Under the pieces are notes generated by a model. That model ran no database searches. It was not told where the DNA came from and saw only the letters and a list, made by a program, of their open reading frames with translations. The position numbers were made by a program, and so were the translations under genes. Shown piece after piece: positions 1 to 9,052 of a stretch of DNA of 64,000 nt (position 1 is its first letter; the number at the start of each line of letters is the position of its first letter). Source of the DNA: Streptomyces sp. NBC_00289 (GTDB lineage: Bacteria; Actinomycetota; Actinomycetes; Streptomycetales; Streptomycetaceae); NCBI RefSeq assembly GCF_041435115.1, contig NZ_CP108046.1, forward strand, positions 806,001-870,000, in the 5' to 3' direction.

Positions 1-1455
1 CGAGGCGAGCGCGTTGAAGTCGTCGTCTTCGGTGGCCAGGAACACGGCCGTCACTCCCTCCAGTCGCGCCCCGGGGTTGGTGGCCGTGGCCAGCAGATCG
101 CCCTTGGCCAGTTCGATCCCGGCACCCCTGATCCGTTCCCGCTCCTCCTCGGCTCCGGCCCACATCAGCACGTCGAGTCCGGCGGACCGCAGGGCCCTTC
201 CCATGTCGACCACCCACGGCTGGCCGCCCACCAGCAGGAGGCGCGTGCCGACAGGTTGGACAACCCCCAGCCGTCGGGCCACGGGTGCCGCGGTCAGTGA
301 GTACACGAGAACCGTTCCCACGATAACCAGGAAAGTGACCGGAATGATCTTTGAGGCTCCTTCCACCCCTCGCTGGACGAGACCGGCGGCGAAGGCCGAT
401 GCCGTGGCGGCGGCGACGATCCCGCGTGGGGCCATCCATCCGATGAAGGCCCGTTCCCCTCGGGGCAGACCCGAGCGTGACGCCGCGGCGAAGGCCACGA
501 GCGGACGCACCACCAGGACAAGGACCGCGATGAGAGCGAATGCGGGAAGGAGGACGGGCACCAGGGAATCGGGGGTGACGGTGGAGGAGATGGAGACGAA
601 CAACAGCCCGATGATCAGCTGAATCAGGGTTTCGAAGAAGGGACGCCGAGCCGGCATGTCGAATCCGCGGATGTTGGTGACGGCCAGGCCCGTGACGATG
701 GCGGCGATGAGCCCCGTGTCATCCCGGGCGATGTCGCAAGCCGCCGACACGGTGACCACGGTGGCCAGTTGCGCGAGCGTGCCCAGCGTCTCGCCGAGCC
801 GAAGGGTACGCAGCGTCAGCCACAGCAACGCGGTTCCCACAGCCCCGCCGACCAGACCGACGGCCATACTGATGCCGAACTGGCCAAGCTGGTAACCCCA
901 GCCGATCTCGACTCGCTGCGTCGTGGCGATGGCGTGGAAGGTGAGCGCGCCGAGGATGCCGCCGATCGGGTCGGTCAGTGTTCCTTCCCAGATCAGGATG
1001 CGCCGTACCTTGTCGGTCGGTCGCACGTATTCGAGCAGCGGGCCTACAACTGTGGGTCCCGAGACGACGAGGATCACACCCAGCATTGCGGCCACTCTGA
1101 GTGGCATGTCGAACAACGCCGGTGCCAGCGCCGTGGTGACCAGAGACGTGAGGAGCACGCCGAGCAACAGCAGTCTCCCCACGATCCATCGCGTGTGACC
1201 GGCGAGATTGCGCAGGTTGAGCCCCAGCCCCGCGTCGTAGAGGATCACCGCGACGGCCAGCGAAACCAGGGCGGTGAAGTCCGGCGTCCCGAGCAGCTTG
1301 TCCGGGTGAATGGCATCCATCAGCGCACCAGCGGCGAACCCGGCCGGCAGTAGAAGGACCAGAGCGGGAACGCGGAGTTTGCTCGCAACGATCTGCGAGC
1401 CGACGGCGAGGGCCACGATCAGTGCCATCCCGAGCAGGGTATCGTCGTCGGTCAC
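1..1455 (-). CDS. cation:proton antiporter with C-terminal nucleotide-binding domain (partial)
   Basis: The reading frame is open for 485 codons and runs off the left edge, so the C-terminus is missing. A GTG start at 1455 is preceded by a GGGAG ribosome site. The first ~380 residues are hydrophobic, with about 10-12 membrane segments. They include the GPT motif (VVSGPTVVGPLL) and an EGTLTDP motif, whose acidic residue matches the ion-binding segment of Na+/H+ or K+/H+ exchangers. After the membrane part comes a TrkA-N/RCK-like fold (starting LLLVGGQPWVVDMGRA), which in this superfamily binds nucleotide and gates transport. Likely role: cation efflux in exchange for protons at the plasma membrane. 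The ion is not determinable from sequence. Confidence 0.85.
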   Translation of the reverse strand, partial: MTDDDTLLGMALIVALAVGSQIVASKLRVPALVLLLPAGFAAGALMDAIHPDKLLGTPDFTALVSLAVAVILYDAGLGLNLRNLAGHTRWIVGRLLLLGVLLTSLVTTALAPALFDMPLRVAAMLGVILVVSGPTVVGPLLEYVRPTDKVRRILIWEGTLTDPIGGILGALTFHAIATTQRVEIGWGYQLGQFGISMAVGLVGGAVGTALLWLTLRTLRLGETLGTLAQLATVVTVSAACDIARDDTGLIAAIVTGLAVTNIRGFDMPARRPFFETLIQLIIGLLFVSISSTVTPDSLVPVLLPAFALIAVLVLVVRPLVAFAAASRSGLPRGERAFIGWMAPRGIVAAATASAFAAGLVQRGVEGASKIIPVTFLVIVGTVLVYSLTAAPVARRLGVVQPVGTRLLLVGGQPWVVDMGRALRSAGLDVLMWAGAEEERERIRGAGIELAKGDLLATATNPGARLEGVTAVFLATEDDDFNALAS

Positions 1456-2455
1456 AGCTGCTCCCTTCGTCGGAGTCCGGGCGTCACACGGGATTCAGCC
1501 GGGACCGTGTGGTCAGCTGTTGTCTGCCGCACCGCCACCGTCCGTGCCCCTTCTTCTCAGGTCGGCGCCGGTGAGTGCGTCCAGCTCGCCCTGGCTGTCC
1601 AGCCAGTACGGCAAGGCCGACGGCCGACACGACGATCACCAACGCCACCTGTGTGACGAATCCCGGCCAGGCCGGCGTAGCGGGCACGGTCGGCGAGGTG
1701 CGAACGAGGCAGGGCGCTGGGCCGTGCCCCGGACGATGACAGCGGAGGCGGCGACTTCGACGGCCGTGTCGCGGACCCAGGTGCCCCGCGTGCGCAGGGG
1801 CAGCCCGACCGTGGCGAGCGTGGTCGCCCGGCGGTGATGACGAAGACCAGGCCCGCATCATGGGTGAGCCTGCGCCACACGTGAGGGGCGTCTTCGCGGG
1901 TGACGAAGAGCGTGATCACCACCAGTACGGCAAGCGGTGGCCGGCGCGCACCGCCGGAACGAAGGCCGTGCTCGCAATGGGGACCGGCCCGAGCGCGATG
2001 GAGGTGGGGCGGTGTCAGGCGTCGGCCGAGGCCTCGGTACCGAGTGCCGACCACATCGGTGCCGACCCGGCAGGGCCCGATGGCCGTGGCCTTGCCGATG
2101 CCCGACTCTGCGCCGATGGCCAGTGCCTTCCGCCCTTTCGGCAGATGCACCGTCATCGCCGCCTGCGGTGCGCTCGCAGTGGATTCCGTCATGCCCTGCC
2201 TCCTCGCCGCGCGGCTGCCTGGCCGCAGCCGGCCTGGTACAGGGGTCACGCAATCACCGGCCGCGCAGGGCCGCATGTCCGGCCAACCGCTGTGGGGCCG
2301 TTGAGCGGAGCGTCTTCCCTCGATCGGACCAGCCGCAGCGCCGGCAGACCCTGGTGCCGGGAGAATCCGCGCACGCTCCCGCTGCCCGGTATGTCAGCGA
2401 CGTGCAAGCACCATCCGCCGGGTAGTCGTCACATGGGTCAGGCCGCGGAGGCGGA
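1456..2455. other. decayed intergenic stretch without an intact gene
   Basis: About 1 kb separates the antiporter from the next recognisable sequence. On the minus strand, short hydrophobic bits (for example VALVIVVSAVGLAVLAG near 1620-1660 and VVITLFVTRED near 1890) lie in different frames. This suggests a membrane-protein gene broken by several frameshifts, but no family could be assigned. An SDR fragment in this stretch is listed separately. No terminator or RNA gene was seen. Confidence 0.4.
2030..2192 (-). pseudogene. N-terminal fragment of a short-chain dehydrogenase
   Basis: An ATG at 2192 opens a frame whose residues 14-45 read LPKGRKALAIGAESGIGKAT and onward. This is the start of a Rossmann-fold short-chain dehydrogenase with its cofactor motif in the form GAESGIG. 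After about 50 residues the similarity stops, and the frame runs into low-complexity Arg/Pro-rich translation. The catalytic Ser-Tyr-Lys part is absent, so this is a non-functional remnant. It resembles the glucose-1-dehydrogenase type of SDR, but the specificity cannot be fixed from so short a piece. Confidence 0.55.
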
Positions 2456-2660
2456 TCACCTGTCCTTCGGGTTCCGCCGCCGCAGTCCGGCTTTGACGGC
2501 GGTGACCGCAATCCGGGCGGCCACTCCGACGAGTAGGATCCCGCCGACCATCTGGATCATCGTCATGACGCGTGCCGCGTCGGTGCGGGCGGTGATGTCG
2601 CCGAAGCCGACGGTGCTGAACGCGGTGAGTGCGTCGGTACGGGTGAGGGACTCGCAGCCG
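2456..2660 (-). pseudogene. C-terminal pore fragment of a two-TM potassium channel
   Basis: The minus frame ending at 2456 encodes LTRTDAL, then AFSTVGFGDITARTDAAR, then a hydrophobic helix (MIQMVGGILLVGVAARI) and a basic tail. TVGFGD is the K+ selectivity-filter signature and the following helix is the inner pore helix. The upstream first helix and part of the pore helix (normally between TDAL and TVFSTVGFGD) are missing. The frame continues upstream only as low-complexity sequence. This is the 3' part of an Ion_trans_2 channel gene left after a deletion. The preserved filter suggests the loss is fairly recent. Confidence 0.6.
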
Positions 2661-2914
2661 CCGATCGACGAGTTCGCCTCGATCGGCGGCGACCCACCGC
2701 TCCTGCAGCCGGTCGTCGGCGTTGATAGCTCCGCTCCGCCGTATGACTGGTGGACGCGGCGTCTTTGATCGGGACCTGCGGGTCGTTTCGTGGCGATCGC
2801 GGCGGAATCGGAGAATGCGGGACTGGAGCGGCATACCCGGCGACTAGGCGAGCGAGGCGGGCCATGACGAGTACGAGCGGACGCGAAGGACAGCCCGCGC
2901 ACAGGGGGAAGGTC

Positions 2915-4000
2915 ATGAGCTGGCTGTCGAAGGTGTTCGAGCTCAACCCCGCGGGGCTCAACTGGGCGCGCGGGGTGCTGTTCCTGGACATCGCGCTGGT
3001 CCCGATGATCGTCTTCTGGGCGATCGGGCATGAGCAGTATCTTCTCAGCGCCTTGTTCGGCCTGTTGTTTACGTGGCTGAATGACCCGGGAGGCAGCTAC
3101 GGCTACCGCGCTTCATGCATCGCCGTCTTTGCTCTGATCGGCGCAGGATTGACCGCGCTGGGGTTCGGCATCGCGGGAGAGGCCTGGGGCTGGCTGGTGC
3201 TCGCGACTTTCGCGGTCACGCTGGTGGCCGGCCTGGCGATCGCGTTCGGAGTGCGCGGGTTCGTCGCCGCCATGTTTCTCAACGTTTGGTTCGTCGTCGC
3301 CCTCGCGCTCGGGTTCGGCTTTCATCAGCACGCCCGCGTCACCAGTTACACCTGGGCTCAGGTGCTCGCCTGGACCGGAGGGGCGGCGCTGTGGATCGTG
3401 ATGACGTTCGTCGGGTGGCTGATCCGCGGGCGCCAGGACCAGCCCCCGATGGTGGCGGAGATCCCTGGGGACACCTCCCGACGAAAGCTGACCCGGCCGC
3501 TGATCACGTTCACGGTGATCCGCGCTCTGGTCATGGCCGGCACCGTCGCGCTTGCGTTCGGGCTCAACCTGTCGCACGGCTACTGGATGACGATCGCTGC
3601 CATGATCGCGCTGAAGCCGAGCCTGGAGCAGGCCACGCTCGTATCCGTGCAGCGCCTTGTCGGCGCGCTGATCGGAGCCGTCGCGGCTGCGCTGCTGCTG
3701 CTGGTGCCGGCCAGTGAACACGGAATCAGACTTTTCGCGGTCGAGCGTGGACTCGAAGTGGTCGCGCTCGTCATGTACATGCATGGGGTGGCGATTCGAG
3801 TCTGGAACTACGCGCTGTACGCCGCGGCCATGGCCATGGGAACGCTCATCCTGGTGGCCCTGCCGCAGCCCTCCGACTATGCCGCAGAGGGCTACCGGGT
3901 GCTGTGGACGTTGTGCGGCGTGGGGATCGCTCTGCTCGTCATGCTGCTTGCAGGCCTGCTCGCCAAGCGCACCACCAAAGCGCCGCCACAACCAGCCTGA
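2915..4000 (+). CDS. FUSC family membrane transporter
   Basis: This is a 361-residue protein read from the ATG at 2915, which has GGGGAAGG about 6 nt upstream. Longer in-frame starts lack a ribosome site. There are two hydrophobic blocks, residues ~20-175 and ~200-350, each with about five or six membrane helices, separated by a polar loop (RGRQDQPPMVAEIPGDTSRR). The second block contains the FUSC-type segment HGYWMTIAAMIALKPS. FUSC proteins include the AaeB-type aromatic acid exporters and related uncharacterised permeases. A role in export of organic acids is therefore possible but not shown. It stands alone between degraded regions. Confidence 0.75.
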   Translation: MSWLSKVFELNPAGLNWARGVLFLDIALVPMIVFWAIGHEQYLLSALFGLLFTWLNDPGGSYGYRASCIAVFALIGAGLTALGFGIAGEAWGWLVLATFAVTLVAGLAIAFGVRGFVAAMFLNVWFVVALALGFGFHQHARVTSYTWAQVLAWTGGAALWIVMTFVGWLIRGRQDQPPMVAEIPGDTSRRKLTRPLITFTVIRALVMAGTVALAFGLNLSHGYWMTIAAMIALKPSLEQATLVSVQRLVGALIGAVAAALLLLVPASEHGIRLFAVERGLEVVALVMYMHGVAIRVWNYALYAAAMAMGTLILVALPQPSDYAAEGYRVLWTLCGVGIALLVMLLAGLLAKRTTKAPPQPA

Positions 4001-4442
4001 ACACCGCCCACCACTGCACGCGCTACGCGCTGCTCGCGGTCGCCACCACCAACTGAGTCCACCCGGCTGCGGCCGCCGCACATCCTGAACGTCGGCATCG
4101 GCGCCGCCGCCTACGTCGTCCTGCTCAACGTCCTCTGACCAGCCCGAGGAGAAACGTCCGTTGAGCACCAGCACCCCGAGGAAGGTCCGGATCGAAAGTG
4201 AATCTCGGCCCAACGAGGATAATGTCGGAGACGTTGAAGGCGCTCTCACTCTGGCCACGGCGCGATCCCCCAGCGGACGGTGTGCCGCTCGCCGGGGCCG
4301 CGGCTGACGAGCCCGGTGCCGCTGCGGAAGACATCCGGCGGGCAGGTCATCGGCTCGACAGCGACCGCGCGACGGCGCTCCCCCGACGGGAGAGTGTCGC
4401 CCGTTTAGAGCTGCACATAGTCGGCGGCACGGGCGCTGACCC
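4001..4442. other. intergenic stretch with a membrane-protein tail scrap
   Basis: No intact gene was found. The plus frame ending TGA at 4136-4138 encodes HILNVGIGAAAYVVLLNVL, which looks like the last helix of a membrane protein whose upstream part is gone. The rest shows no recognisable coding sequence. Confidence 0.3.
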
Positions 4443-4640
4443 ATGGTCACCCATGCCCGTCCGGCCGAACCACCACGGCTGACCGAGGACGAGTACGGCG
4501 TGCTGTACCGGCGCCTGCTCTCGCGCGCCGCCTGGGCCTCGGGCGAGCGGGGCGCTCTGGACGCACTCACTCCCGCCCGTGCGCTGGCCGCCACCCGCGC
4601 GGTGCGGACCGGCCGGACGGTCACCCAGGAGCCGTCGCAC
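4443..4640 (+). pseudogene. N-terminal fragment of a cyclase-family hydrolase
   Basis: An ATG at 4443 opens MVTHARPAEPPRLTEDEYG, then LYRRLLSRA, then GALDALTPARALAATRAVRTG. The same block (LYARLRQQA, then GALSTITPARVLAAAAEVLSG) begins the intact cyclase-family gene at 8066-9052. Similarity stops near residue 65, before the metal-binding His/Asp motif, and the rest of the frame is low complexity. It is therefore read as a truncated paralogue. The assignment rests only on this internal comparison. Confidence 0.5.
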
Positions 4641-4880
4641 ACCCGGCCCCCCGACGAAAGCACCCTGCGCCGCGAGGGGAACGGACCAGCGCGCAGCGCA
4701 GCCGCACTTCGGCCGGGCACGTCACACGGTCGGGCTACGAGCGGCCCCAAGCCGCCCGTCCACACCACAGGCACCAGCCGATGTCGTCCAGCCCAGTGCC
4801 GACGCACCGGACGCGCCGGCTCTGCGCCGCCTCCACTGCTTGCCCGGTACCCGGCCCGCCGTGCACGGGGTGACAGACCC

Positions 4881-4935
4881 ATGGGTGGGTGGGACTCGAG
4901 CCCACGGCGGACGGACGATGTCAGTGGTGGTCTGC
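4881..4935 (-). other. tRNA-3'-end-like sequence
   Basis: On the minus strand the sequence contains CCGTGGG, CTCGAGT, CCCAC, resembling a T-arm with a degraded T-loop, preceded by bases similar to the anticodon-arm region of the tRNA fragment at 14633-14684. It is too divergent to be a functional tRNA. It may be an old attachment-site remnant or chance similarity. Confidence 0.2.
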
Positions 4936-5036
4936 CGGGCCTGGCCAACCCGCTGACGGACCACCACCCGGGTGGTAAGACATCCCACCGCGTCGGCCGG
5001 GATGCGGAGTACTTTTCCTCATTGGATGGTGGAGTC

Positions 5037-5231
5037 ATGAACCGTCACCACCCCCAGTTCCCTCCCCGGTCCCAGCGGGCAATCGATGTCGACACCCGGC
5101 TCGTCAAGACGGGTGCTGTGTTCACCGCGGCCGGTGCCGTGGGGGCGTGCGTCGGCTCGATGGAGCAAGGCCTCCTGCCGCGGGGATTCGGGATTACAGG
5201 GGTCCGGTCCGGTAGAGCAGTAGGTCGGTAG
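5037..5231 (+). CDS. small hypothetical protein, possibly truncated
   Basis: A 64-residue frame starts at an ATG preceded by GGAG. Residues 14-45 (IDVDTRLVKTGAVFTAAGAV) resemble the first amphipathic and membrane segment of small single-helix membrane proteins common in Streptomyces. The remainder (after GSMEQG) is low complexity and does not continue that pattern. It could be a truncated small membrane protein or an unexpressed frame. No function can be assigned. It lies between the cyclase fragment and the antiporter tail fragment. Confidence 0.3.
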   Translation: MNRHHPQFPPRSQRAIDVDTRLVKTGAVFTAAGAVGACVGSMEQGLLPRGFGITGVRSGRAVGR

Positions 5232-5269
5232 GACCGCACACCGGTCTACTTCGCAGAAGGGCAAACTGA

Positions 5270-5401
5270 GTGCCGGTCACCGAGACAGACCGCGACATCT
5301 TGTTCGTGGTCCGGGCCGACGGCCAGCTGGTCCCGGTCACCGGCACGCAGAGGATCACACCACAGCCGGGCGACACCGCCGTACTGATGGGCTCCGTATG
5401 A
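5270..5401 (+). pseudogene. C-terminal tail fragment of an NhaP-type antiporter
   Basis: The 43-codon frame (GTG at 5270, just after an in-frame stop) encodes DILFVVRADGQLVPVTG followed by ITPQPGDTAVLMG. This is the pattern of the cytoplasmic RCK-C-like tail that ends many actinobacterial CPA1 Na+/H+ antiporters. None of the membrane part is present. Its stop overlaps the ATG of the DUF2254 gene (ATGA), as expected if the two once formed an operon. It differs from the NhaP gene at 40764, which has another tail. A short real peptide is unlikely. Confidence 0.45.
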
Positions 5402-6713
5402 CTTCATGGGCCACCCGCTTCCGGCTGCAGCAGTACGCCAAGGCGAGTCTGTGGATCGTCCCCCTCTTCGGGCTCGTGCTCGGCGTCGCCCTCGCCGAGG
5501 CCGCGACCGCCGTGGACGGCGCGTCCTGGCTGCCGAAGACCTGGGACTACTCCGCGTCGACGGCGAGCAGTGTCCTCAGCTCCGTGGTCGGCGCGATGAT
5601 CGCGCTGCTCGGGTTCGTCGTCACCATCGGGGTCCTCGTCATCCAGCAGGCCACCGGCACCCTCTCACCCCGGTACATGCGGCTCTGGTACCGCGACCGG
5701 TTGCAGAAGGCCGTGCTGGCCACCTTCACCGGCACCTTCTCGTTCGCCTACACACTGCTGCGGAGCATCGAGACCGACTCCGTGCCCAACCTCGGCGTGA
5801 CCCTGGCCGGCATCGCCGTCTCCGTGAGCCTCCTGCTCCTGCTGATCTACCTCAACCGCTTCACCCACAACCTGCGCCCGGTGGCCATCGCCGACATCGT
5901 GGGACGCCAGGGCGAACAGGTCCTCGACCACGCGGCGGCGCGCGTACGGAGCAGCGCGGCGTCCTACGGGGTGCCACCGGCGGGCGGCCCGGTGGCCCGC
6001 ATCCGGTCGGAACGCGGCGGCGTCATCCAGGCGTTCGACGCTGCCGGCATGGTCGCGCTCGCGGCCAGGCACGACTGCGTGCTCGTGCTGGCCGCCTCGG
6101 TCGGCGACTTCGTCCCGCCCAGTGGCACCGTCGTCGAGATCCACGGCGGTGCGCCCGCGCCCGACCCGCGCCGGGTGACCGGCCTCCTCGCCCTCGGCAC
6201 GGAGCGGACCATCGAGCAGGACCCGGCCTTCGCCCTGCGCATCCTGGTCGACATCGCCATCCGCGCCCTCTCGCCCGCGGTCAACGACCCCACCACGGCC
6301 ATCCAGGTGCTGAACCACATCGAGGCGTTCTGCACGCCGTCGGACGCGCGGGAACCCGCGGTCACTACGTGCTCGCCGACGAGCGTGGCCGGCCACGCGT
6401 CGTGGTGCCCGGCCGGCCCTGCGAGAACTACCTGGAGCTCGCCGTCACCGAGATCCGCGACTACGGCGCGACCTCCGTACAGGTCTGCCGACGGCTCCGG
6501 GCCCTCCTCGAAGGTCTCCTCGCGGCGCTGCCGGACGAGTGCGGGCCCGCTCTCCGCGCCGAACTCGGCCTCCTCGACGACGCGGTCGAAAGAGCGTTCG
6601 CCGACGCACCCCGCCGCGCCGACGCACGGACGGCCGACCCCCAGGGCGTCGGGGGACGCAGCCGCCAGGACGCGCCCCCCGACGCCTCACCGTCCGGCGA
6701 GCCCGGCCCGTAG
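5398..6713 (+). pseudogene. DUF2254 membrane protein with an internal frameshift
   Basis: The frame from ATG 5398 gives a DUF2254 protein. It has an N-terminal membrane region with about four helices (WIVPLFGLVLGVALAEA; VGAMIALLGFVVTIGVLVIQQ; a pair near residues 108-160) and then a soluble domain containing ALSPAVNDPTTAIQVLNHIEAF. After that phrase, near 6328-6340, the conserved sequence jumps to the next frame (HYVLADERGRPRVVVPGRP, LELAVTEIRDYG) and ends at TAG 6711-6713. A single inserted base or a two-base loss restores about 438 residues, the expected family size. DUF2254 proteins are of unknown function. Whether the frameshift is real or a sequence error in GC-rich DNA cannot be decided here. 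Confidence 0.75.
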
Positions 6714-6808
6714 TACACCTTCGGGGCCTTCCCCACCGTGCCGCTCGACCCGCGCACGTGTCGGCGGCTCGCCGACGGCGGATTACGCCACCCGCTGAGG
6801 GTCCGGAG

Positions 6809-7973
6809 TCAGTTCAGGCGTTCCGCGATGCGGTCGCCGACGCGGAGTGCGTTGGCGATGGCGGTCAGCGACGGGTTCACCGCGCCGATACTCGGGAAGA
6901 AGCTGGTGTCGACGACGTAGAGGTTGTCCAGGTCGTGGGCCTTGTAGTCGACGTCGAGGGCCGAGGTCCTCGGGTCGGTGCCGAAGCGCACGGTGTCCGC
7001 CTGGTGGGCGGTGGCGCCGATCGGCATGCCCTTGTGAGGTAGAGGCTGTGCGGCAGCAGGTGGTGGGGGTGCATGCCCAGGTGGCCGAGCATCTTCTGGA
7101 GTTTGTGCCGAAGGCGCGTCAGCCCTTCGGTGTTGTTCTTCTCGTCCAGGGCGAGGTGGATGTCACCGTCGGCGTCGAGCGTGACCCGGTTGTCGGGGTG
7201 GGGAAGATCCTCACCGCAGAGCCAGAAGTCCACCGCGTGATGGGCCAGCACCTCGAAGGGAAGATCCGGTGAGGCCATGCCGGCCCACCGCGGTGCCTCG
7301 CCCCGGATCTGGTCGGAGTCCGACTTGCCGAGCATCTGGATTCCGCCCAGCGGGTAGTTCCAGTCGTCCGCGCCCAGATACCAGTCGGTTCAGGGCGAGG
7401 GTCTTCTGGAACTGGGTGTCGTTGGGCTCCTTCGACACCGCCATCAGCGCGAGGTTGTTGTGCCGCATGTAGTGGCGCCCACCACGCCCGAGCTGTTGGC
7501 CAAGCCGTCCGGATGGCTGTCGTTCCCCGAACGCAGCAACAAAGCGGCAGAGTTGACGGCCCCGCAGGCCACCACCACGATGTCGGCCGAGTACTCCGCG
7601 ACCGTCCCGTCGGCGAGTTCGGCGATCACCTTGTCGACGCTGCGGCCGGTCGGCCCGGTCTCCAGCCTGCGAACGTCCGCCCCGGTGATCATCGTGACGT
7701 TGTCGTGCTCCAGGGCCGGGTCGACACAGACGACCTGGGCGTCGGCCTCGGGCGGGAACTTCTCGCCGTGCTGTCGTACCGGAATTCCGGGGCGCGGTAT
7801 TTGCCCTTGACGAAGACCGTGGTGGACTCCCAGTCGTCCCGCTCGCGAGGCAGATATCCGCCGCGTTCGAGGATGAGGACACGCTTGCCGGTAGGGGCGA
7901 GGCGGTGGGCGAGCGTGCCGCCGCCCGCTCCGGTGCCGATGACGATAACGTCGTAGTGCTCGGTGGCTGCCAT
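6809..7973 (-). pseudogene. GMC-family oxidoreductase, decayed
   Basis: The gene starts at ATG 7973 with a classic FAD-binding motif (DVIVIGTGAGGGTLAHRL). Conserved blocks then follow in changing frames: VFVKGKYRAPEF, MITGADVRRLETG, ADIVVVACGAVNSAALLLRSG, the middle piece MLGKSDSDQI and onward, and the C-terminal block DLDNLYVVDTSFFPSIGAVN with NPSLTAIANALRVGDRI. The whole is about 1165 nt, against roughly 1500-1600 nt for intact members. There are at least two frameshifts and a missing segment after EFRYD. Intact members oxidise alcohols or sugars with FAD. This copy should be inactive. Confidence 0.8.
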
Positions 7974-8065
7974 GGGCCGCCTCGGATCATGGGGGGATGG
8001 GTGCGGGCAGGCCGGGACCAGCCGGTTCGTGGGTCGTTCGTGGGTCGTTCGTGGTCATTCGTGGG

Positions 8066-9052
8066 TCAGAGGACGGCGATCGGGTTGACGGGGGAACCGG
8101 TAGCCGCTGGGAGCCGCAGGGGTGCGACGACACAGAGGAACGACCAGCGGTCCGCCTCCTCGCAGAGCGGCACCAGGTCCTCGAATTGCAGGTAGTCCAT
8201 GAAGTGCAGCCCAAGGGCGTGGATGCCCAGAACGTGCACGGGGAAGTCCACGCCCTCGGTGAGGCTGGGGGCCGTGTCGTTGTTCCCGTCGCTGCCCAGT
8301 ACGGCGACCCGCCGCTCGGCTAGAAACTCCATCGCATCCGGGTGCAGGCCGGCCCGGCTGCGCGAGGCATCCCACGGCCCTGCCTCCTCACGCCTGCGGC
8401 GATGGCCGACCCGCACGAGGAGGATGTCCCCGGTCCCGACCCGCACGCCTTGGGCGGCCTCGGCGGCTCTGAGGTCGTCGGCGGTGACGTGGTCACCCGG
8501 CTCCAGCCACGGCACGCCCCGCAGCCGCGGGATGTCGAGCAGGACGCCACGGCCGACGATTCCGTTGCGAACCAGGTCGACGGACAGAGCCGTGGCACCC
8601 TCCGCCGTCACGGTGCTCGCCGGGACGCCGCCGTGCAGCGTGCCGTCGAAGACGACGTGACACAGAGCGTCGAGGTGGCTGTCCGCGTCGCCGTGAACGT
8701 TCATGGAGAAGTGGTCGGTGGCGAAGTGCAGCTCTCTGTCCGCGGTTTCGGCCTCGGGGCCGCTGGTGAGCCGGTGGCCGGCCGGACGCGGATTGTCGGG
8801 AGCCACGCCGGTCTCGATCGGGGACGACAGGGAGACCGTCAGGCCGGAGAGGACCTCGGCCGCCGCGGCGAGGACCCGCGCCGGTGTGATGGTGGACAGC
8901 GCCCCGCGGCCGTCGGCGGATGCCGCCGGCCCGGCGGTGTCCGCCTGCTGTCGCAGGCGCGCGTACAGGGCGTCGAAGGCGGCTCGGCTCTGCGGGCGGC
9001 TGTCAGGGTTGGGCGCGCCCGGACCCGGTTGCCCGGGTTCCGGCTCAGCCAC
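8066..9052 (-). CDS. cyclase family protein (kynurenine-formamidase-like metal hydrolase)
   Basis: This is a 328-residue protein. The GTG at 9052 is preferred because it overlaps the upstream gene's stop (GTGGCTGA, 8-nt overlap) and in-frame sequence further upstream is non-conserved. The N-terminal helix region (FDALYARLRQQA) is followed by the metal-site block HGDADSHLDALCHV, a variant of the family HxGTHxDxxxH signature, then by LLDIPRLRGVPWLEPGD and GDILLVRVGHRR. Members hydrolyse amides or cyclic substrates in aromatic degradation, using a divalent metal. Translational coupling to the GH15 gene suggests co-expression, but no shared pathway is evident. The substrate is unknown. Confidence 0.8.
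   Translation of the reverse strand: MAEPEPGQPGPGAPNPDSRPQSRAAFDALYARLRQQADTAGPAASADGRGALSTITPARVLAAAAEVLSGLTVSLSSPIETGVAPDNPRPAGHRLTSGPEAETADRELHFATDHFSMNVHGDADSHLDALCHVVFDGTLHGGVPASTVTAEGATALSVDLVRNGIVGRGVLLDIPRLRGVPWLEPGDHVTADDLRAAEAAQGVRVGTGDILLVRVGHRRRREEAGPWDASRSRAGLHPDAMEFLAERRVAVLGSDGNNDTAPSLTEGVDFPVHVLGIHALGLHFMDYLQFEDLVPLCEEADRWSFLCVVAPLRLPAATGSPVNPIAVL

Noticed and set aside
3113..5038. 641-codon open frame on the minus strand
   Set aside because: It lies antisense to the FUSC gene and mixed remnants; composition is Arg/Gly/His-rich with no domain, as expected for a GC-rich shadow frame.
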